Made by a program: the position numbers and the translations under genes
In this document: positions 33,370-45,100 of the stretch, piece after piece
Position numbering within the stretch: the stretch's first letter is position 1
How the letters are laid out: every line of letters begins with the position of its first letter
From: Armillaria gallica
Taxonomy: Eukaryota; Basidiomycota; Agaricomycetes; Agaricales; Physalacriaceae
Direction of reading: 5' to 3'
Length of the DNA: 64,000 bases
Assembly: GCA_037576215.1 (NCBI GenBank)
Contig: JBANDB010000005.1
Span: 1,860,001-1,924,000 of the forward strand
Notes under the pieces: generated by a model
What the model was told of the DNA's origin: nothing
What the model saw: the letters and a program-made list of their open reading frames with translations, nothing else
Databases searched by the model: none

Positions 33370-35535
33370 GTGGAAAGGATCTAGTCATTGATGTCGAAAT
33401 CAAGACCCTAGAAAACCTGACCTGGATCTCCATTACTGCACTAGTAGACAGCAGATGTACCAGTAGCACCATCAACTGAGCGTTCATCAAAGAAAACAAC
33501 ATTCCTACTCATGCAACTGCCACACCAATCCCAGTTTATAATGCTGACGGAACCAGGAACCAAGGGAGAGCAATTACCAAGTATGCCAAGATCTGTCTCA
33601 AGATCAGAGACCACATAAAATGAATAGATTTGGCTGTCACAGAATCAAGCGACCAACAAATCTTTCTTGGTCATGATTGGCTGGTAAGGCACAATCTGTT
33701 TGTCAATTGGAAGACTGGAAAATTAATGTTCGCACAATGCCAATGCCACAAAACCCCATTCGTACTTCCCAATTCTGACCCAGAAGACAAGTGGAACAAA
33801 GAACTAGAGGAGAGAGAAACCATTCTCACAATAGACTTCATGCAAGCCATTCTCATATGCACTTGTCACGCAAATGACCTCACTGCCAAAGCCAATGTGG
33901 AAAAGAAAACCAAGACATTTGAAGAAATGGTTCCAGACTGGTGCAGGGATTTCAACTTGTTCTACAAAGACAATTTTGATGAACTCCCTGAATCAAAGAT
34001 ATGGGACCATGCCATTGAATTGATTCCTAATGTGAGTGCCAATCTTGATTGCAAGGTTTACCCTCTCAATCGAAACAAGCAAGAAGAACTCAACAAGTTC
34101 TTAGATGAGAATCTTTCTAGCGGAAGGATATGACCATTGAAGTTGCCCATGGCTTCACCATTCTTCTTTGTCAAGAAGAAGAATGGCAAGTTACAACTAG
34201 TACAAGATTATTGAAAGCTCAACAAGATGACAATCAAAAATTGTTACCCACTTCCTCTCATCTCAGAGCTAATGGACAAATTGCAAGGCACCAAATACTT
34301 CTCTAAACTCGATGTTCAATGGGGATACAATAACATACACATCAAGGACGGTAATGAATGGAAAGTGGCATTCAGAACCAATCAAGACTTATTTGAGCCT
34401 ACTGTCATGTTCTTCAGACTCACTAATTCCCCCACCACCTTCCAATGGATGATGAATGACATCTTCAAAGACCTCATTGCGTCAGGATCAGTAACCATCT
34501 ACCTCAATGATATCCTAATCATGTCCAAAACCAAGGAAGAACATTGTCACATTACATGCGAAATTCTAAAAGTCTTATGAAAGAACAAGCTATTCCTTAA
34601 AGTGGAGAAATGTGAGTTCAAAGTCTTAGAAACAGAATACCTTGGAGTCATCATCAGAAAGGGAAGCATTCACATGGATCCAGTCAAAATTCAAGGAATA
34701 GCAGAATGGCCCATACCAACCAAAAAGCAGCAGTTACAATCGTTTCTGGGCTTCATGAATTTCTACCAACAATTCATTAAAGGATACAGTAAAATTGTCA
34801 AGCCCATGACTCAGCTGACAGGCAACAATCCATGGAAATGGGGGATGCACAACAAAACACTTTTGACCAGCTAAAGAAGCAATTGGCAGAGGACATGGTA
34901 TTAGCAATACCAACAGAGGAGGGCAAATTCCACATGGAAGCAGATGCTAGTGAGGGGGCAATAGGTGCTGTTTTGTCACAAGAAGAGAACGGAAAATGGT
35001 GTCCCGTCGCATTTTTATCCAAAGCACTAACGGTCACGGAACAAAACTACGAAATTTACAACAAAGAGCTACTCGCCATCATGCTTGCTCTTGATGAGTA
35101 GAGACACTACCTGATGGGAGTGACTCAAGATTTCAAAATCTGGACAGATCATCAGAACCTCCAGTACTTCTGGAAACCCCAAAAGCTAAATTGATGACAA
35201 GCATGCTGGGTAACTGAACTAGCTGAATATCATTTCTCTCTTCATCACAAACCAGGCATGGCAAACAAGAAGGCCGACTTGCTTAGCTGGAGAGCAGACC
35301 ATGAACAGGGCAAAGAAGACAACAACAAGATCATAGTCCTCAAACCTGAACACTTCCAGGCAATAACCATGCCCATGATAGAGGAAACAAAAGAGAAAAT
35401 TAAACATGCCATGCTCGACCATCACTCATGGGACAAGAATGTCTCTGGATCCCTTAACCATGATCGAGGAATGAAAATAGAGAACGGACTAATCTACTAT
35501 GATGGCTAGATCTATGTTCCCTGAGATCATGCATT
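33370..35535 (+). pseudogene. Gypsy pol: protease, reverse transcriptase, RNase H (decayed)
   Basis: Order and motifs are those of chromovirus-type Gypsy elements. Protease: ITALVDSRCTSS (active site DSG now DSR) and QQIFLGHDWL. Reverse transcriptase: YPLNRNKQEEL, MASPFFFVKKKNGKLQLVQDY, YFSKLDVQWGYNN, FRLTNSPTTFQ and the active site YLNDIL (normally YxDD). Connection/RNase H: SFLGFMNFYQQFIKGYS, MEADASEGAIGAVLSQ, NYEIYNKELLAI and IWTDHQNLQYF. In-frame stops interrupt the frame near 34,131, 34,213, 34,578, 34,873, 35,099 and 35,193. At several of them CGA to TGA or TGG to TAG explains the stop. Catalytically dead. Confidence 0.9.
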
Positions 35536-37180
35536 GATACGCTTGGTATCAGGCTACCCATAGATTTTGCGATTTTATATCAAATAACACAGTCTACAAG
35601 CAGTACAGAGAGCTATAGTGAAGGCTTCACACTGATAGCTAGAATACTACATAAGATAGTGAGCAATACAGTATAAGAACGGACTTAGAGGCGACATCTA
35701 GAAGAGTCAACTCTACAAGCCTTCAACACTGAATGCTATTCCCGGCCCAAAACAAGACTATTTACAGTCGGAACCAAGGGACACATCAAGATGAGTTACA
35801 AACACTAAAGCAGAACATGGAAGGGCTAGATTACTCATCATCTCGACGACTTGAATAAACCTAGAAGAGAATCACTAAGTCCACAACAGTTCACACCATG
35901 AAATAAACTTAGTCTAGAACACAAATCAACTTGGAATAACTGAATAACCGATGCTTGGTGCCAAGATAGCTAAAGATTGCACAGTGATCGAAGCAAATAC
36001 AATCTCGGTCCGATGGTCGATCACAATCAGTGGTTACATCCTCGACATACTGCGCAATCCGTAGTATTGAATAGGAATCCATGTGGCAAGGCATGAAGGA
36101 GAAGCAAGGAGTTCCTACGGACCATTAGGACACTCCTCGGCAATAGAATGGCCGCTAGTCATTCTGTCCAACTGAATAGAAACCTCAGAATGGCACAATC
36201 CTTGTAAATTAATTACTCATCGTTTGTATTGATACCCAGAGCTCATACCATAATTACTTTTAGATATAAGCTCCTATACCTAGGCTAGAAATCGTATAAA
36301 TTAGCAGCGACTAGATGCATAATGGCAGGAAAGCATTCCCCTGCATTTGTGCTAGTAGCCTTATAGCTATCTAATCAATCACTGGTTTTAATTGCATATC
36401 CTCGACTGAAGTAAATTAAGTTTACCAAGTCAACCCCAAAAGGGTGGCTATAAGTAATCTAGAAGAACTGAGTAGGAAGAAGAGTCGTCCCCGCATTTGC
36501 GCCTTGCTAGTTAATTGAACTGCTCCACATACAAAGGCCTCGTGCTCCCTCACTGACTAAAGTGATCTAGATGTGCTAAGTCAACCACAGACCAAAGACG
36601 TTGCCTAGCTGAAGTGAAATAAGCCTTAGAATGCTTTAAGTTCGAATAGTTAACGAGTCTGTGTACTCTTTGCAAGTCTCGTACTTGAAGTCAGGACCTG
36701 TGTGTTCTTTGCAGAGTCTGTGTACTCTTTGTAGAACTTTGGTTCTTTGTTGCAAGTGCATGTGCTTGTGTTGTAATTGAGTCCATGTACTCCAGAGCAA
36801 TTATGCTCTTTGTAGACCTTTAGGTCTTTGATTGTTCGATTGTTAAAGCTTGTCTAGTTAAAGCCTTACCAGCTCTCCTAGACAAAGTCATTTCGAGTCT
36901 AAGCCACTCAAATTATACCTTACAAACCCCCACGTCCATATACCTTGCTATTGCAATTAGTGTATCTCATGTAAACACTTCTAGATTTGAATCAAAGTTG
37001 TTTTGAAACAAACCCAATTTATTATCGATATCTAAGTACACCACAAGTGCTTCTACCATACTCACCCTCGAACTTAAACATTGGTGATTGTGTGTGTGTG
37101 TGTGTGTATGTGATTCAGTATCTAGATTGACGATCTAGACACTTGTTGCATTTGCGCGCTGCCCATTACTGACCACATCA
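35536..37180. mobile_element. 1.65 kb non-coding insertion between RNase H and integrase
   Basis: Pol is collinear up to IYVP-DHA (35,535) and resumes at GEIIAQSHDHITAGHLG (37,186), so this is inserted. It is flanked by GCATT (35,531-35,535) and GCGTT (37,181-37,185), a possible 5-bp target duplication with one mismatch. It has no coding capacity. Internal short repeats occur ('gtctgtgtactctttg' at about 36,658 and 36,714), plus a GT microsatellite. The start contains TTGGTATCAGGCT, resembling the tRNA-Met primer site of Copia elements. A solo LTR or a deleted retroelement fits best. Confidence 0.6.
37090..37113. repeat. GT microsatellite
   Basis: A run of about ten GT units followed by ATGTG, inside the 1.65 kb insertion near its right end. 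Confidence 0.75.
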
Positions 37181-37185
37181 GCGTT

Positions 37186-38580
37186 ATGAGGAGAAATCAT
37201 TGCACAATCTCATGACCACATCACTGCAGGACACCTGGGCATTGAAAAAACCAAAGAACTCATACTACAAGAATATTAGTGGCCTAAAATAAAGAAAGAC
37301 ATAGAAGCCTACATCCACGCTTGCAAGACATGCCAATGAACCAAGTCAAGCACTCAAGCAAAGGTGGCACCACTTCATCCCAACACCATACCCTTCAGAC
37401 CATGGACTCATATCTCCATAGACATGATCACCGGTCTACCCATTTGTCAAGGCTATGACACCATCATCATGATCATCGATCGCTTTTCCAAAGAAATCAT
37501 CCCCATTGCATGCTCTACAGAACTCTCATTGGAGGGATGGGCAAAAATCCTACACAATGAAGTATATGCTAAACACAGAATGCCACAGGTGGTCATCTCT
37601 GACCAAGGAACGGTGTTCATCTCCAAATTCATAAAGGATCTTTATGACCTGCTCCAAATCAAGGGCAATGCTTCTACTGCTTTCCACCCTCAGACAGATG
37701 GACAGATGGAACAAGTCAATCAGGAAGTTGAGAAGTACCTCTGAATCTTTGTTAACCATCTTCAGAATGACTGGGTAGAATGGCTATCACTCGCCACCTT
37801 TGCTCACAACAATCGCACCCATTCAGCTACTGGCAAAAGTCCATTTGAGGTCAATTATGGCTACAATGCCCATGTCTTACCAGGAGCCAAGCCCCAGACA
37901 CCCTTCTGGATCCCAGCCTCAACCACATTTGTTTCCAAAATGCAAGAGATCCATGCTGCAGCCAAACAATCACTTAAGAAAGCCACTGACCAAATAAAAG
38001 CTCAATATGACAAAAAGAAGCACCTGGTGATCAAGTATCAAGTGGGAGACAAGGTCTGGCTCAATACAACCAACCTTCATCTCCCTTGACCAAAGAAGCT
38101 CACAGACAAGTGAACGGGCCCATTCATGATTGTTGCAAAAAAAAAAAAAAAGAGCCTCAGTATACACTCTCAAACTCCCTACCAACTGGCACATTCACCT
38201 AACATTCAACGAAGCACTCCTTACTCCATATACACCACCTGCCTGCCTTTCCAAACCAAGAACAACCACTGCCACTGCCACCAGATCTAATTGAAGGCAC
38301 CAAACATTATGCAGTCAAAAAAGTACTTGACAGTAGACTTCATAAAGTATTGGGAAAGCAGGGAGAACCACCCAGGAGGGTCACAGACTACTTCATCAAA
38401 TGAAAAGACTATGGACAAGAGTCAAACAGCTGGGTGCAAGAAGACCACATGGATGCTGATGAGCTCATTGAAGAATTCCTCACAGAGCACATTGATGCTG
38501 TCACCACAGATCATCCTGAGTTGACCATCATTCTCAATGCCAAACATAAAGACAGGAAATCTGACAGTCCATGAAACAAA
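37186..38580 (+). pseudogene. Gypsy pol: integrase and chromodomain (decayed)
   Basis: The integrase begins with the zinc-binding motif (HDHITAGH .. CKTCQ). The catalytic core retains all three acidic positions: ISIDMITGLP, VVISDQGTVF and HPQTDGQMEQVNQEVE. The C-terminal part has NNRTHSATGKSPFEVNYGY and YQVGDKVWL. At about 38,310-38,480 the frame reads AVKKVLDSRLHKVL, RVTDYFIK, KDYGQESNSWVQEDHM and ADELIEEFL, a chromodomain, which places the element among chromoviruses. Stops at 37,742, about 38,090 and in FIK-KDY (normally W) inactivate it. A 14-A run at 38,137-38,150 adds a frame change. Confidence 0.88.
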
Positions 38581-38929
38581 TGGGTATACTTGGTTAAACC
38601 ACCCAGCCCAGCCATTGAGTGGTGGTTCCAAATCCTATGAATATAAGTATTTCAGTCATTATGCTGTCCTTAGTGACCCATGGGAAAACTTCTATTGGTG
38701 GAATCAATTGATGGCAGCATTTGCCAACTGTACACATCATCTGTCTCTGTTGTCTCATTTGTGTCATGATATAGCTTCATTGTTCATCTGTAACTTGTGC
38801 CCTTTCTTCTTTGCTCTCTCATCATCCTTTCTTTGGTTTTCTTTGATACTCAACTGTTTTTGTTTTGGTCATAATGAAAACAATTGTTTTTCTATCTACC
38901 TTACAGATTGATGGCCATGTTGACCTCAT

Positions 38930-39594
38930 CCACCCTTGATACATTAGCCTTTTTCACTCCTGCATATTTGCCCTCTGCATTGTCGTCTTCTTCAAAACCT
39001 ATCTTCCTCTTCATCCTTGTGGTCAATGGCAACTGGATATTCGTGGTGTTTCTTCTATCCGTGTTGGCCTTCTGTCGTGATGTGGCATGGTTAGTACCAT
39101 CCCATTATTCTGAGCCATTCTGCTACTCACCGTTGATTGGTCACAGTTGACCAGAGCTAGCGCCCTCAAAATGGGTTTCATTTTTGCTGTACCATCTTTC
39201 ATTTTCATGAATACCATGGAGCACTGTGCCTCAACAACGTCTCCCACCCTGAACATCTGTGGTTTGACTGGCACATATCTAAGGGAACGTGTAATCATCA
39301 ATTTTAGCTTGTTCTACTTGCAAATGTCACTCACTTTTTCTTGCCCCTCTCATCGAATATTCCTCTGTAGTGCTGTATGACGTTGTCTTCCATATGGATC
39401 CATTTGCATTGCACCATTTTGGTCAGAATGCCCGTTGGGTCTACATCTTGTGAAATTGATATGTTCTCTTCATCGTTCGTGCTCTTGCTTGGTCTGAAGT
39501 AGTGGTTGGACAGTTCCACAACATCAAATTTGTTCACTGTCTGTGGCTTCCAGTCTTCCAGTTCACTGTCTCTGAACTCACACTTGCCCATCAT
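38930..39594 (-). pseudogene. Transposon-associated Agaricomycete protein, fragment
   Basis: On the minus strand a frame reads ELEDWKPQTVNKFDVVELSNHYF, ENISISQDVDPTGILTKM and WIHMEDNVIQHYRGI. A second frame continues FRVGDVVEAQCSMVFMKMKDG and KPILRALALVN. This order (ISxDVDxTGIL, HxEDNxVQxF, FRVGDIVEVQ, xLRxLALLD) recalls a very abundant family of Agaricomycete mobile-element proteins of unknown role. Stops separate the two halves. It is antisense to the surrounding LTR element, so it was captured or inserted rather than part of pol. Confidence 0.5.
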
Positions 39595-39699
39595 TTATAA
39601 CCCTTTGATTGTGTTGATGGTGTCATTGAATCCATTGCAACCAAATCCTGACAATTGTACTGACTGGCTCAAGAACTTAGGTAGTCTTAAAAATTTCCA

Positions 39700-41150
39700 T
39701 GACCAATTTTGCTTCACAGGGCAAGACTCGTCCTTATAACCCTGTCAATTTGAACAACTGTAGAACCCATCAGTCTTATTACACAGTGTTATCCAGGACT
39801 GCTACTGCTGACGGGACCCTCCTTTTGTCTTTGATTGCGAATATCCACGTGTCTCCAATTGACGTGCACAAGATCCAAGGCAGTTGTAGTGGCCATCTCC
39901 GACAGGAGCTTGAGATGTTGGATGATACTACCAGTTGCTTGTATGACAGTACGCTGCCAGTTACTGTGATAGGAGAAACTCGTTACACCCTTATCCATAG
40001 CTTTCAGGACTATGTTGGTACAGAATACACACCATCTTGCATGGACGCAAGACTTATGTGTCCATATCAGAGCCCCTTGTTATGGAGGATTCCAATGATC
40101 TCAGGTGGGGGAAAACTTCTCTGATGCACAAACTGAATGTACGGCCCACTATATCTTCCAATAATGTAAAATCCACTGTGCTCCCTAAAAACCATCCTGA
40201 ACTCCCTGCATTGACGGCATTACCTAAGGTCTGCATTGTTACACCCATGAAATTACCTGAAAAACGCGAAGGCCATGTGTCTGACACCTTCAACATCAAA
40301 CAGCACACAGTGGACAAACGACCCATCAACTTGTCTTCCACAGAAAGTACACTAGAGGGTTGCAAATGGTCAAGGAACAGTTGCGCATACAATGCGGTGC
40401 TATTTGTCCTGTATAATACATGGAACTTGGACATAACCCAGTGCACAACAGATTTCACAGAACTGTCCTACCGATGGTTGGACATGGCATTGTCTTTCGG
40501 TGGATACAGATGAGGTGAATATTCTCTGGAAGAAGTCAGAGACTACATAAGAAGGGCTCTACATCATGAGTATCCCTCTCTGTTTGTTTTCGGAGCTAAC
40601 ACGAGCACCAAAGCACTTCTGAATAATTGTTCCACAGCAATGTACCTTTCTTGACCGTCAAGTATTGGTGTCGATGTGGTGAAATAACACCAATATTGAC
40701 CCAACAATGCTGTATAGCTGTGCCTCACTCCACGGCTCCACTTAGATGGAACACACTACAACAGTTCTTCAACAACACTCAGTCGGTACCGGTGTCTACT
40801 CAGGAGTCCATATGCAATCTTTGTGAATCCCATGCACCTAGATGCACATCATATAACATGGCACCTCTGTTAATAGCAATGGCTATCGTGTTCATAGATA
40901 CAACTGCTGACAAATGTATCCATTTAGCCACTGAACATGGACCCATGCGTTATCAGCTTGTGGGCATAGTGCATTTTGGTCAGTCATTTTACTTCCAGGT
41001 ATATTGACCCGAATGGTATCATGTGGTTCAACAATGGCATGGTGCAGGGGAAGAGAGCAGCACATGAAGGTCATATAGGCACTATTAACATGATTCAGGA
41101 TCCCACCAGGAAGATCCCAGATTCATTCATGTACAAACACCTCGCAGTGT
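39700..41150 (+). pseudogene. Cysteine-peptidase-like protein, decayed, inside the LTR element
   Basis: An open stretch (40,037-40,513) contains WSRNSCAYNAVLFVLYNTWNLD, whose NSCAYxAVLFxLYNxW recalls the catalytic-cysteine helix of ubiquitin-hydrolase-like peptidase domains found in mobile Agaricomycete proteins. It is followed by EYSLEEVRDYIRRALHHEYP. Near 40,970-41,040, after a one-base frame change, SHFTSRYIDPNGIMWFNNGM provides the matching histidine and asparagine region. The spacing of about 200 residues is plausible for a papain-like fold. Several stops lie between. No counterpart is expected in Gypsy pol, so it is cargo or another nested element. Confidence 0.5.
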
Positions 41151-41389
41151 AATGGTGACCAGAATAGGACTCGGATATGCCACTGGATGAGCTGGCCCAC
41201 AACCCACTAGTATCTGGAGGAGGAACTTTCAAGTCTAACTCCACTAATCAACAAATACTGGGAAATAAATGCCAACTGGGATGACGACAGATACAGAGGA
41301 GAGGCCAGAGGGATGTACCAAGAGGACATTGAAAATGACTGGAGTGGACCATAACAGCAGTCAGGATGCCTGCCTTAACAAGGGGGTAA

Positions 41390-41771
41390 TGTTATGATTT
41401 ATTCATTTTCTTTATCTAAGTGCCTCTTATCTTATCTTCGGCACTTATCTTATCCATAGGACCCACAGCGACATCATAACTCCATGGAGCCATGATGTCA
41501 TGACACACCACCATTGTTCACCTTGTGCACATTTCTACTTCTTTCTTACATGGTGCACTTATTAATAGGACCCTCACTTTAGTATATAAGTAGTGTAGCT
41601 CAAGCTGTATATCCCCAGCTTTGAGCTAAAGTTTATTCATACTGAAACACATTCATTCTCACTAAGTGCTAAAAACACTTAGTCCAATCTCCTTTCATCA
41701 CGAGACTCAATGGTGACTGTACAAATGCAATACAGCCATTGTTTACTCTTGATTGGAGTTCAGGTATAACA
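41390..41771 (+). repeat. 3' LTR of the outer element
   Basis: 382 bp with inverted ends TGTTAT..ATAACA, preceded by the purine tract AAGGGGGTAA and followed by the target duplication GGCAT. A TATA-like 'tagtatataagtag' at about 41,580 is in a plausible promoter position, and 'aaagtttattcatactg' lies downstream. Confidence 0.8.
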
Positions 41772-41776
41772 GGCAT

Positions 41777-42159
41777 GGTGTCATGCCTGCAGCATGTCTA
41801 AGCATGTAATTTTGCAAAATACAATGGCTTACATGTTAGCAATGCTATAGAATAGTGAGCAGGCTTTGTCTTGGACCATGGTTGGTCTTGGGTTGGTCTG
41901 ATCCCGCTCCCACGTCACACCAGGAAGCGCGCGAAGGGTGCTAAAAATTTTCATATTCACAGGACATATGATCTTGAATTTGGTAGCTAAAGTCGTGTAA
42001 GTTCTATCGCTCGACGCTTGCTCAGCGACCTGCAGTGACGCTGTCCCTAGGAATGCTTAGCCTGTTTCTCAAGCCTCTCGCACTGCTTGCGATTGGCTTG
42101 CGATCTACAGCCTAAAAAACAGCAATCTCGTCGCCTGTCGGTGTGTTGGGTAGTACGGT
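41777..42159. other. Right flank of the transposon nest
   Basis: It starts with a palindromic GGCATGGTGTCATGCC spanning the target duplication, then 'tgtctaagcatgtaattttgcaaaatac', which matches the repeat inside the element at about 31,550. From about 41,900 base composition returns to that of the gene-bearing flank. No gene except the 3' end of the NACHT gene that follows. Confidence 0.5.
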
Positions 42160-45100
42160 CTATAGATGTCCTAGCAAGCTATCTGTACTGTATGCCACGG
42201 CCATTTCTACACCGGACCACGCCATACAATATGATGATGATGATAATTCCAACTCGGCATGCTGGCGTGCATGATACACGAGTGGAAGAAAGCCACAATC
42301 CCTGTCTTTTAACTTTGCAATGATTAGAAACAGAGATGAATGAAATGGCATGGTAGATCCACTTACACGATCGACCCCAAGTCGAACTTCAGCCATCTCG
42401 TTGAGAAGAGCATGACGTTTACCAACTATAAATGCCAATTGAATCCAGAAGGACAGCTGGTCCTCAAAAAGGATGCGCAAATCATCAGAGTCTCGGTCGT
42501 GAAACCACCCTATGTACCACAACGGTGCGAACAGGGCATAGTCTCGGATATGGCAGGGAATGCTGTCGCGATATTGCTTGAAAGTATTGGCGGAGTTGGG
42601 TGGAACCCAGTCTGCCAGGAAAGTCGTCAGACATGACAGGCATTGCCTGGCAAATTTGTTTCTGTGGTCCTCAATGTCAATGAACCATCTCGGCTCACGA
42701 CGTGAAGGATCTTTTAGGAAATCGTCGAACGACTTGTGTATGAGCCTAATAAAATCGCCGCTCTCTTCGTTGCTCTGTACAACACTGCCAAGCTTTTCCA
42801 GGACATGTTGTGCCAATGGGTCATGACCAGGAGTAAGCACGAGAGCATCAAGAAGGTCTGCTGTCATTCCCGGAGGGGTTCGCGCGACCATGACTGCGCC
42901 AAGGACACGCAGTATGCACTCCCTGACATCCTTGATGTCATCTGGCTCCAGTTCAAACAATATAGTGTCCAGAGCGGTACGATAAAGGTTCGTCAAGGAT
43001 TGGATGGCACTTGTTGGGATACTGATGTCCAGCAACGCATTAAGCCTCTGTACACAAGGGAAACCGGATATAAATTTGCACACAGTAGCGGCCCAGATGA
43101 AGAGTCCACTGGCCCGCAATGTCAGCTCCTCCACTGCATGGCGCTCTTCACAGACGTTTTTGAAAGTGGTATCCGTTAACAGGTATAGTTCATCGAACTT
43201 GGCACTGATGAAATACTTGATGTCGCGTTTGACATGCGCCGACTGCTCCGTACTGGAATCCAAAGCAAGTCGGGACACAACGGTTTCATCTGCGAGACGG
43301 AAGGATTGGAGTATGTTTTCGACAGGACGGCTGAAGATCAGCAGTCGCATAAACGGCAGCCGCGAACCAAATCCTTGAAACAAAACAGCAAGCATCTCCT
43401 TGGTTATATCGCTCTCATCAAGCCCATCGATGATGACAACTATCGGCCCTTCCGTAGCCAAATCTTGTACAACCTCAAAGGGGCGTCGGAACAGCACCTC
43501 AAACTGCTGCAAGGCTGAAGCCGCTGACAACCCTATAACAGACCTCCTTTTTTGCATTGCAAGAGCCATAACGGCGCCAATCCGTGGATCAAATGTCCCC
43601 AACGAGTACGCAATACTCGTGAGCAGATGTGACGCATCGGAGTATTCAATGCGATCATAACGAACGAAGGCACCGAGGCGGTCCCGCCCTCCTAAGACGG
43701 TGAGATGCTCATGAAGTGTGCCCACGAGTGAACTCTTCCCTGTCCCGGCCAAGCCACTACACCACAGCACACCTCCGCCAGTGCATTTTGCTACCCAATC
43801 CATGAGATAATTGATGGTTTCAGTGCGTGTACCCTTCAGGCACTTCGACTTCACTTTGAGCATCTTGGGTGGACGAAGGTCATTAAGTACGTTCTGTATA
43901 TCTTTCATTGTTTTGAGCTTGGAGGCGCGCATATATATATACAAATACGTACCCAGCTTAGCGACGTCCTGCTGAATTCCCAGAGTCACTACGATATTTT
44001 CTTCTGCGATCCTATGGTGTAGTTGATGGCGCAATTTCTCGAATCCTGCAGAAAATTCCTTGGCCTTGTCCGAAAGTTTGCGACCCAGTAATCGATCTGT
44101 GAAAGCAGTATGAGAATCTAGACGTTCAGTCAGAGCATATCTCGCCGTACCGGTCACAGTTTTCTTCTCGTACATCTCGATGAAATAAGAGCACTCTATG
44201 GTCTGCTTGAACAGGGAGTCATAAACGGGTCGAAGTTCATCTTTTTTCCGCAAGACTTCTGCGCTGCTAGCCTGGTCATAGGCCGACCGCATGTCCTCAT
44301 AAAGGCCCACGACAAGGTTGTCTGTTTCGGCTTGCTTCTTCAATATCTGTCGGCGGGACAACCAATCAGAAGAAGCATTGTGAGAACAGAATATACTTGC
44401 GTTGAACCCACTCGATAGAAGACCCCAGGCGATTCTAGCTGCAGGATGAACCTATCCATCGTTCGCGTCGAGTGTGTTGCGTGAAACCACCAAACACTCA
44501 CCTCTGATAGCGAATCGATCATCCTCTTGATTGGCTCCAAGTCGTCAAGCAATTCCGCGACTCTTGCTAGTGGTGTCTCAGGTTCGGCGGTCTCCTCGAC
44601 ACGGTCTTTTGCAGCCTGTTTGAGATCGTCAGACCAAAAGACCTTGAGGGTGCATATCACCGATCGGGGAAATGTGTTGCTGATAAGGGAGACCGTGGTA
44701 TCTGAAGACCAATTGAGCGACGGTAACGTATGCAAAAGAAGACGTACAGCTGCTGTCACACATCTCTGAAATTACATTCATCGCATGTCCCAGCAGGGGC
44801 TTCCTGGACCAAGGGTGAAATTTTCTGTGACTGAAGAGCTTGAATTCGATGACTGTTGATGCGTTGAGGTTTCCTCTATGAAGACATGGTCAATTAAAAG
44901 TTACCACGCTGGACGTGTCAATTCGAGCTCACACGGAAAGACCAATTAACCAGACGGGTATCGATTCGGACTGAACGTTGAAGATGGGGGACTCGCAAAC
45001 GTCCTTTCCAGCGATGATCTTCATACTGATTTGCGAAGAATTGGAGGCCCGAAGGTCGTGCACTTCCACTTCTGTAAGAAGAATTATGATCAAGCCGGGT

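Larger units (their letters stand above)
27900..41771 (+). mobile_element. Outer LTR retrotransposon with nested insertions
   Basis: The element starts TGTTACAATTTATTC and ends GGTATAACA. It is flanked on both sides by GGCAT (27,895-27,899 and 41,772-41,776), a perfect 5-bp target duplication. The 3' LTR is complete and preceded by a purine tract (AAGGGGGTAA), as expected in plus orientation. Only about 50 bp of the 5' LTR is recognisable. Inside are decayed Gypsy pol, a nested TR-GAG element, a 1.65 kb insertion and remnants of non-pol genes. Removing the two nested insertions leaves about 10.7 kb, large for a fungal Gypsy element. Confidence 0.7.

Noticed and set aside
42340..43660. Plus-strand frames of 86-147 codons opposite the NACHT gene
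   Set aside because: Antisense shadows of exon 4, without motifs of their own.
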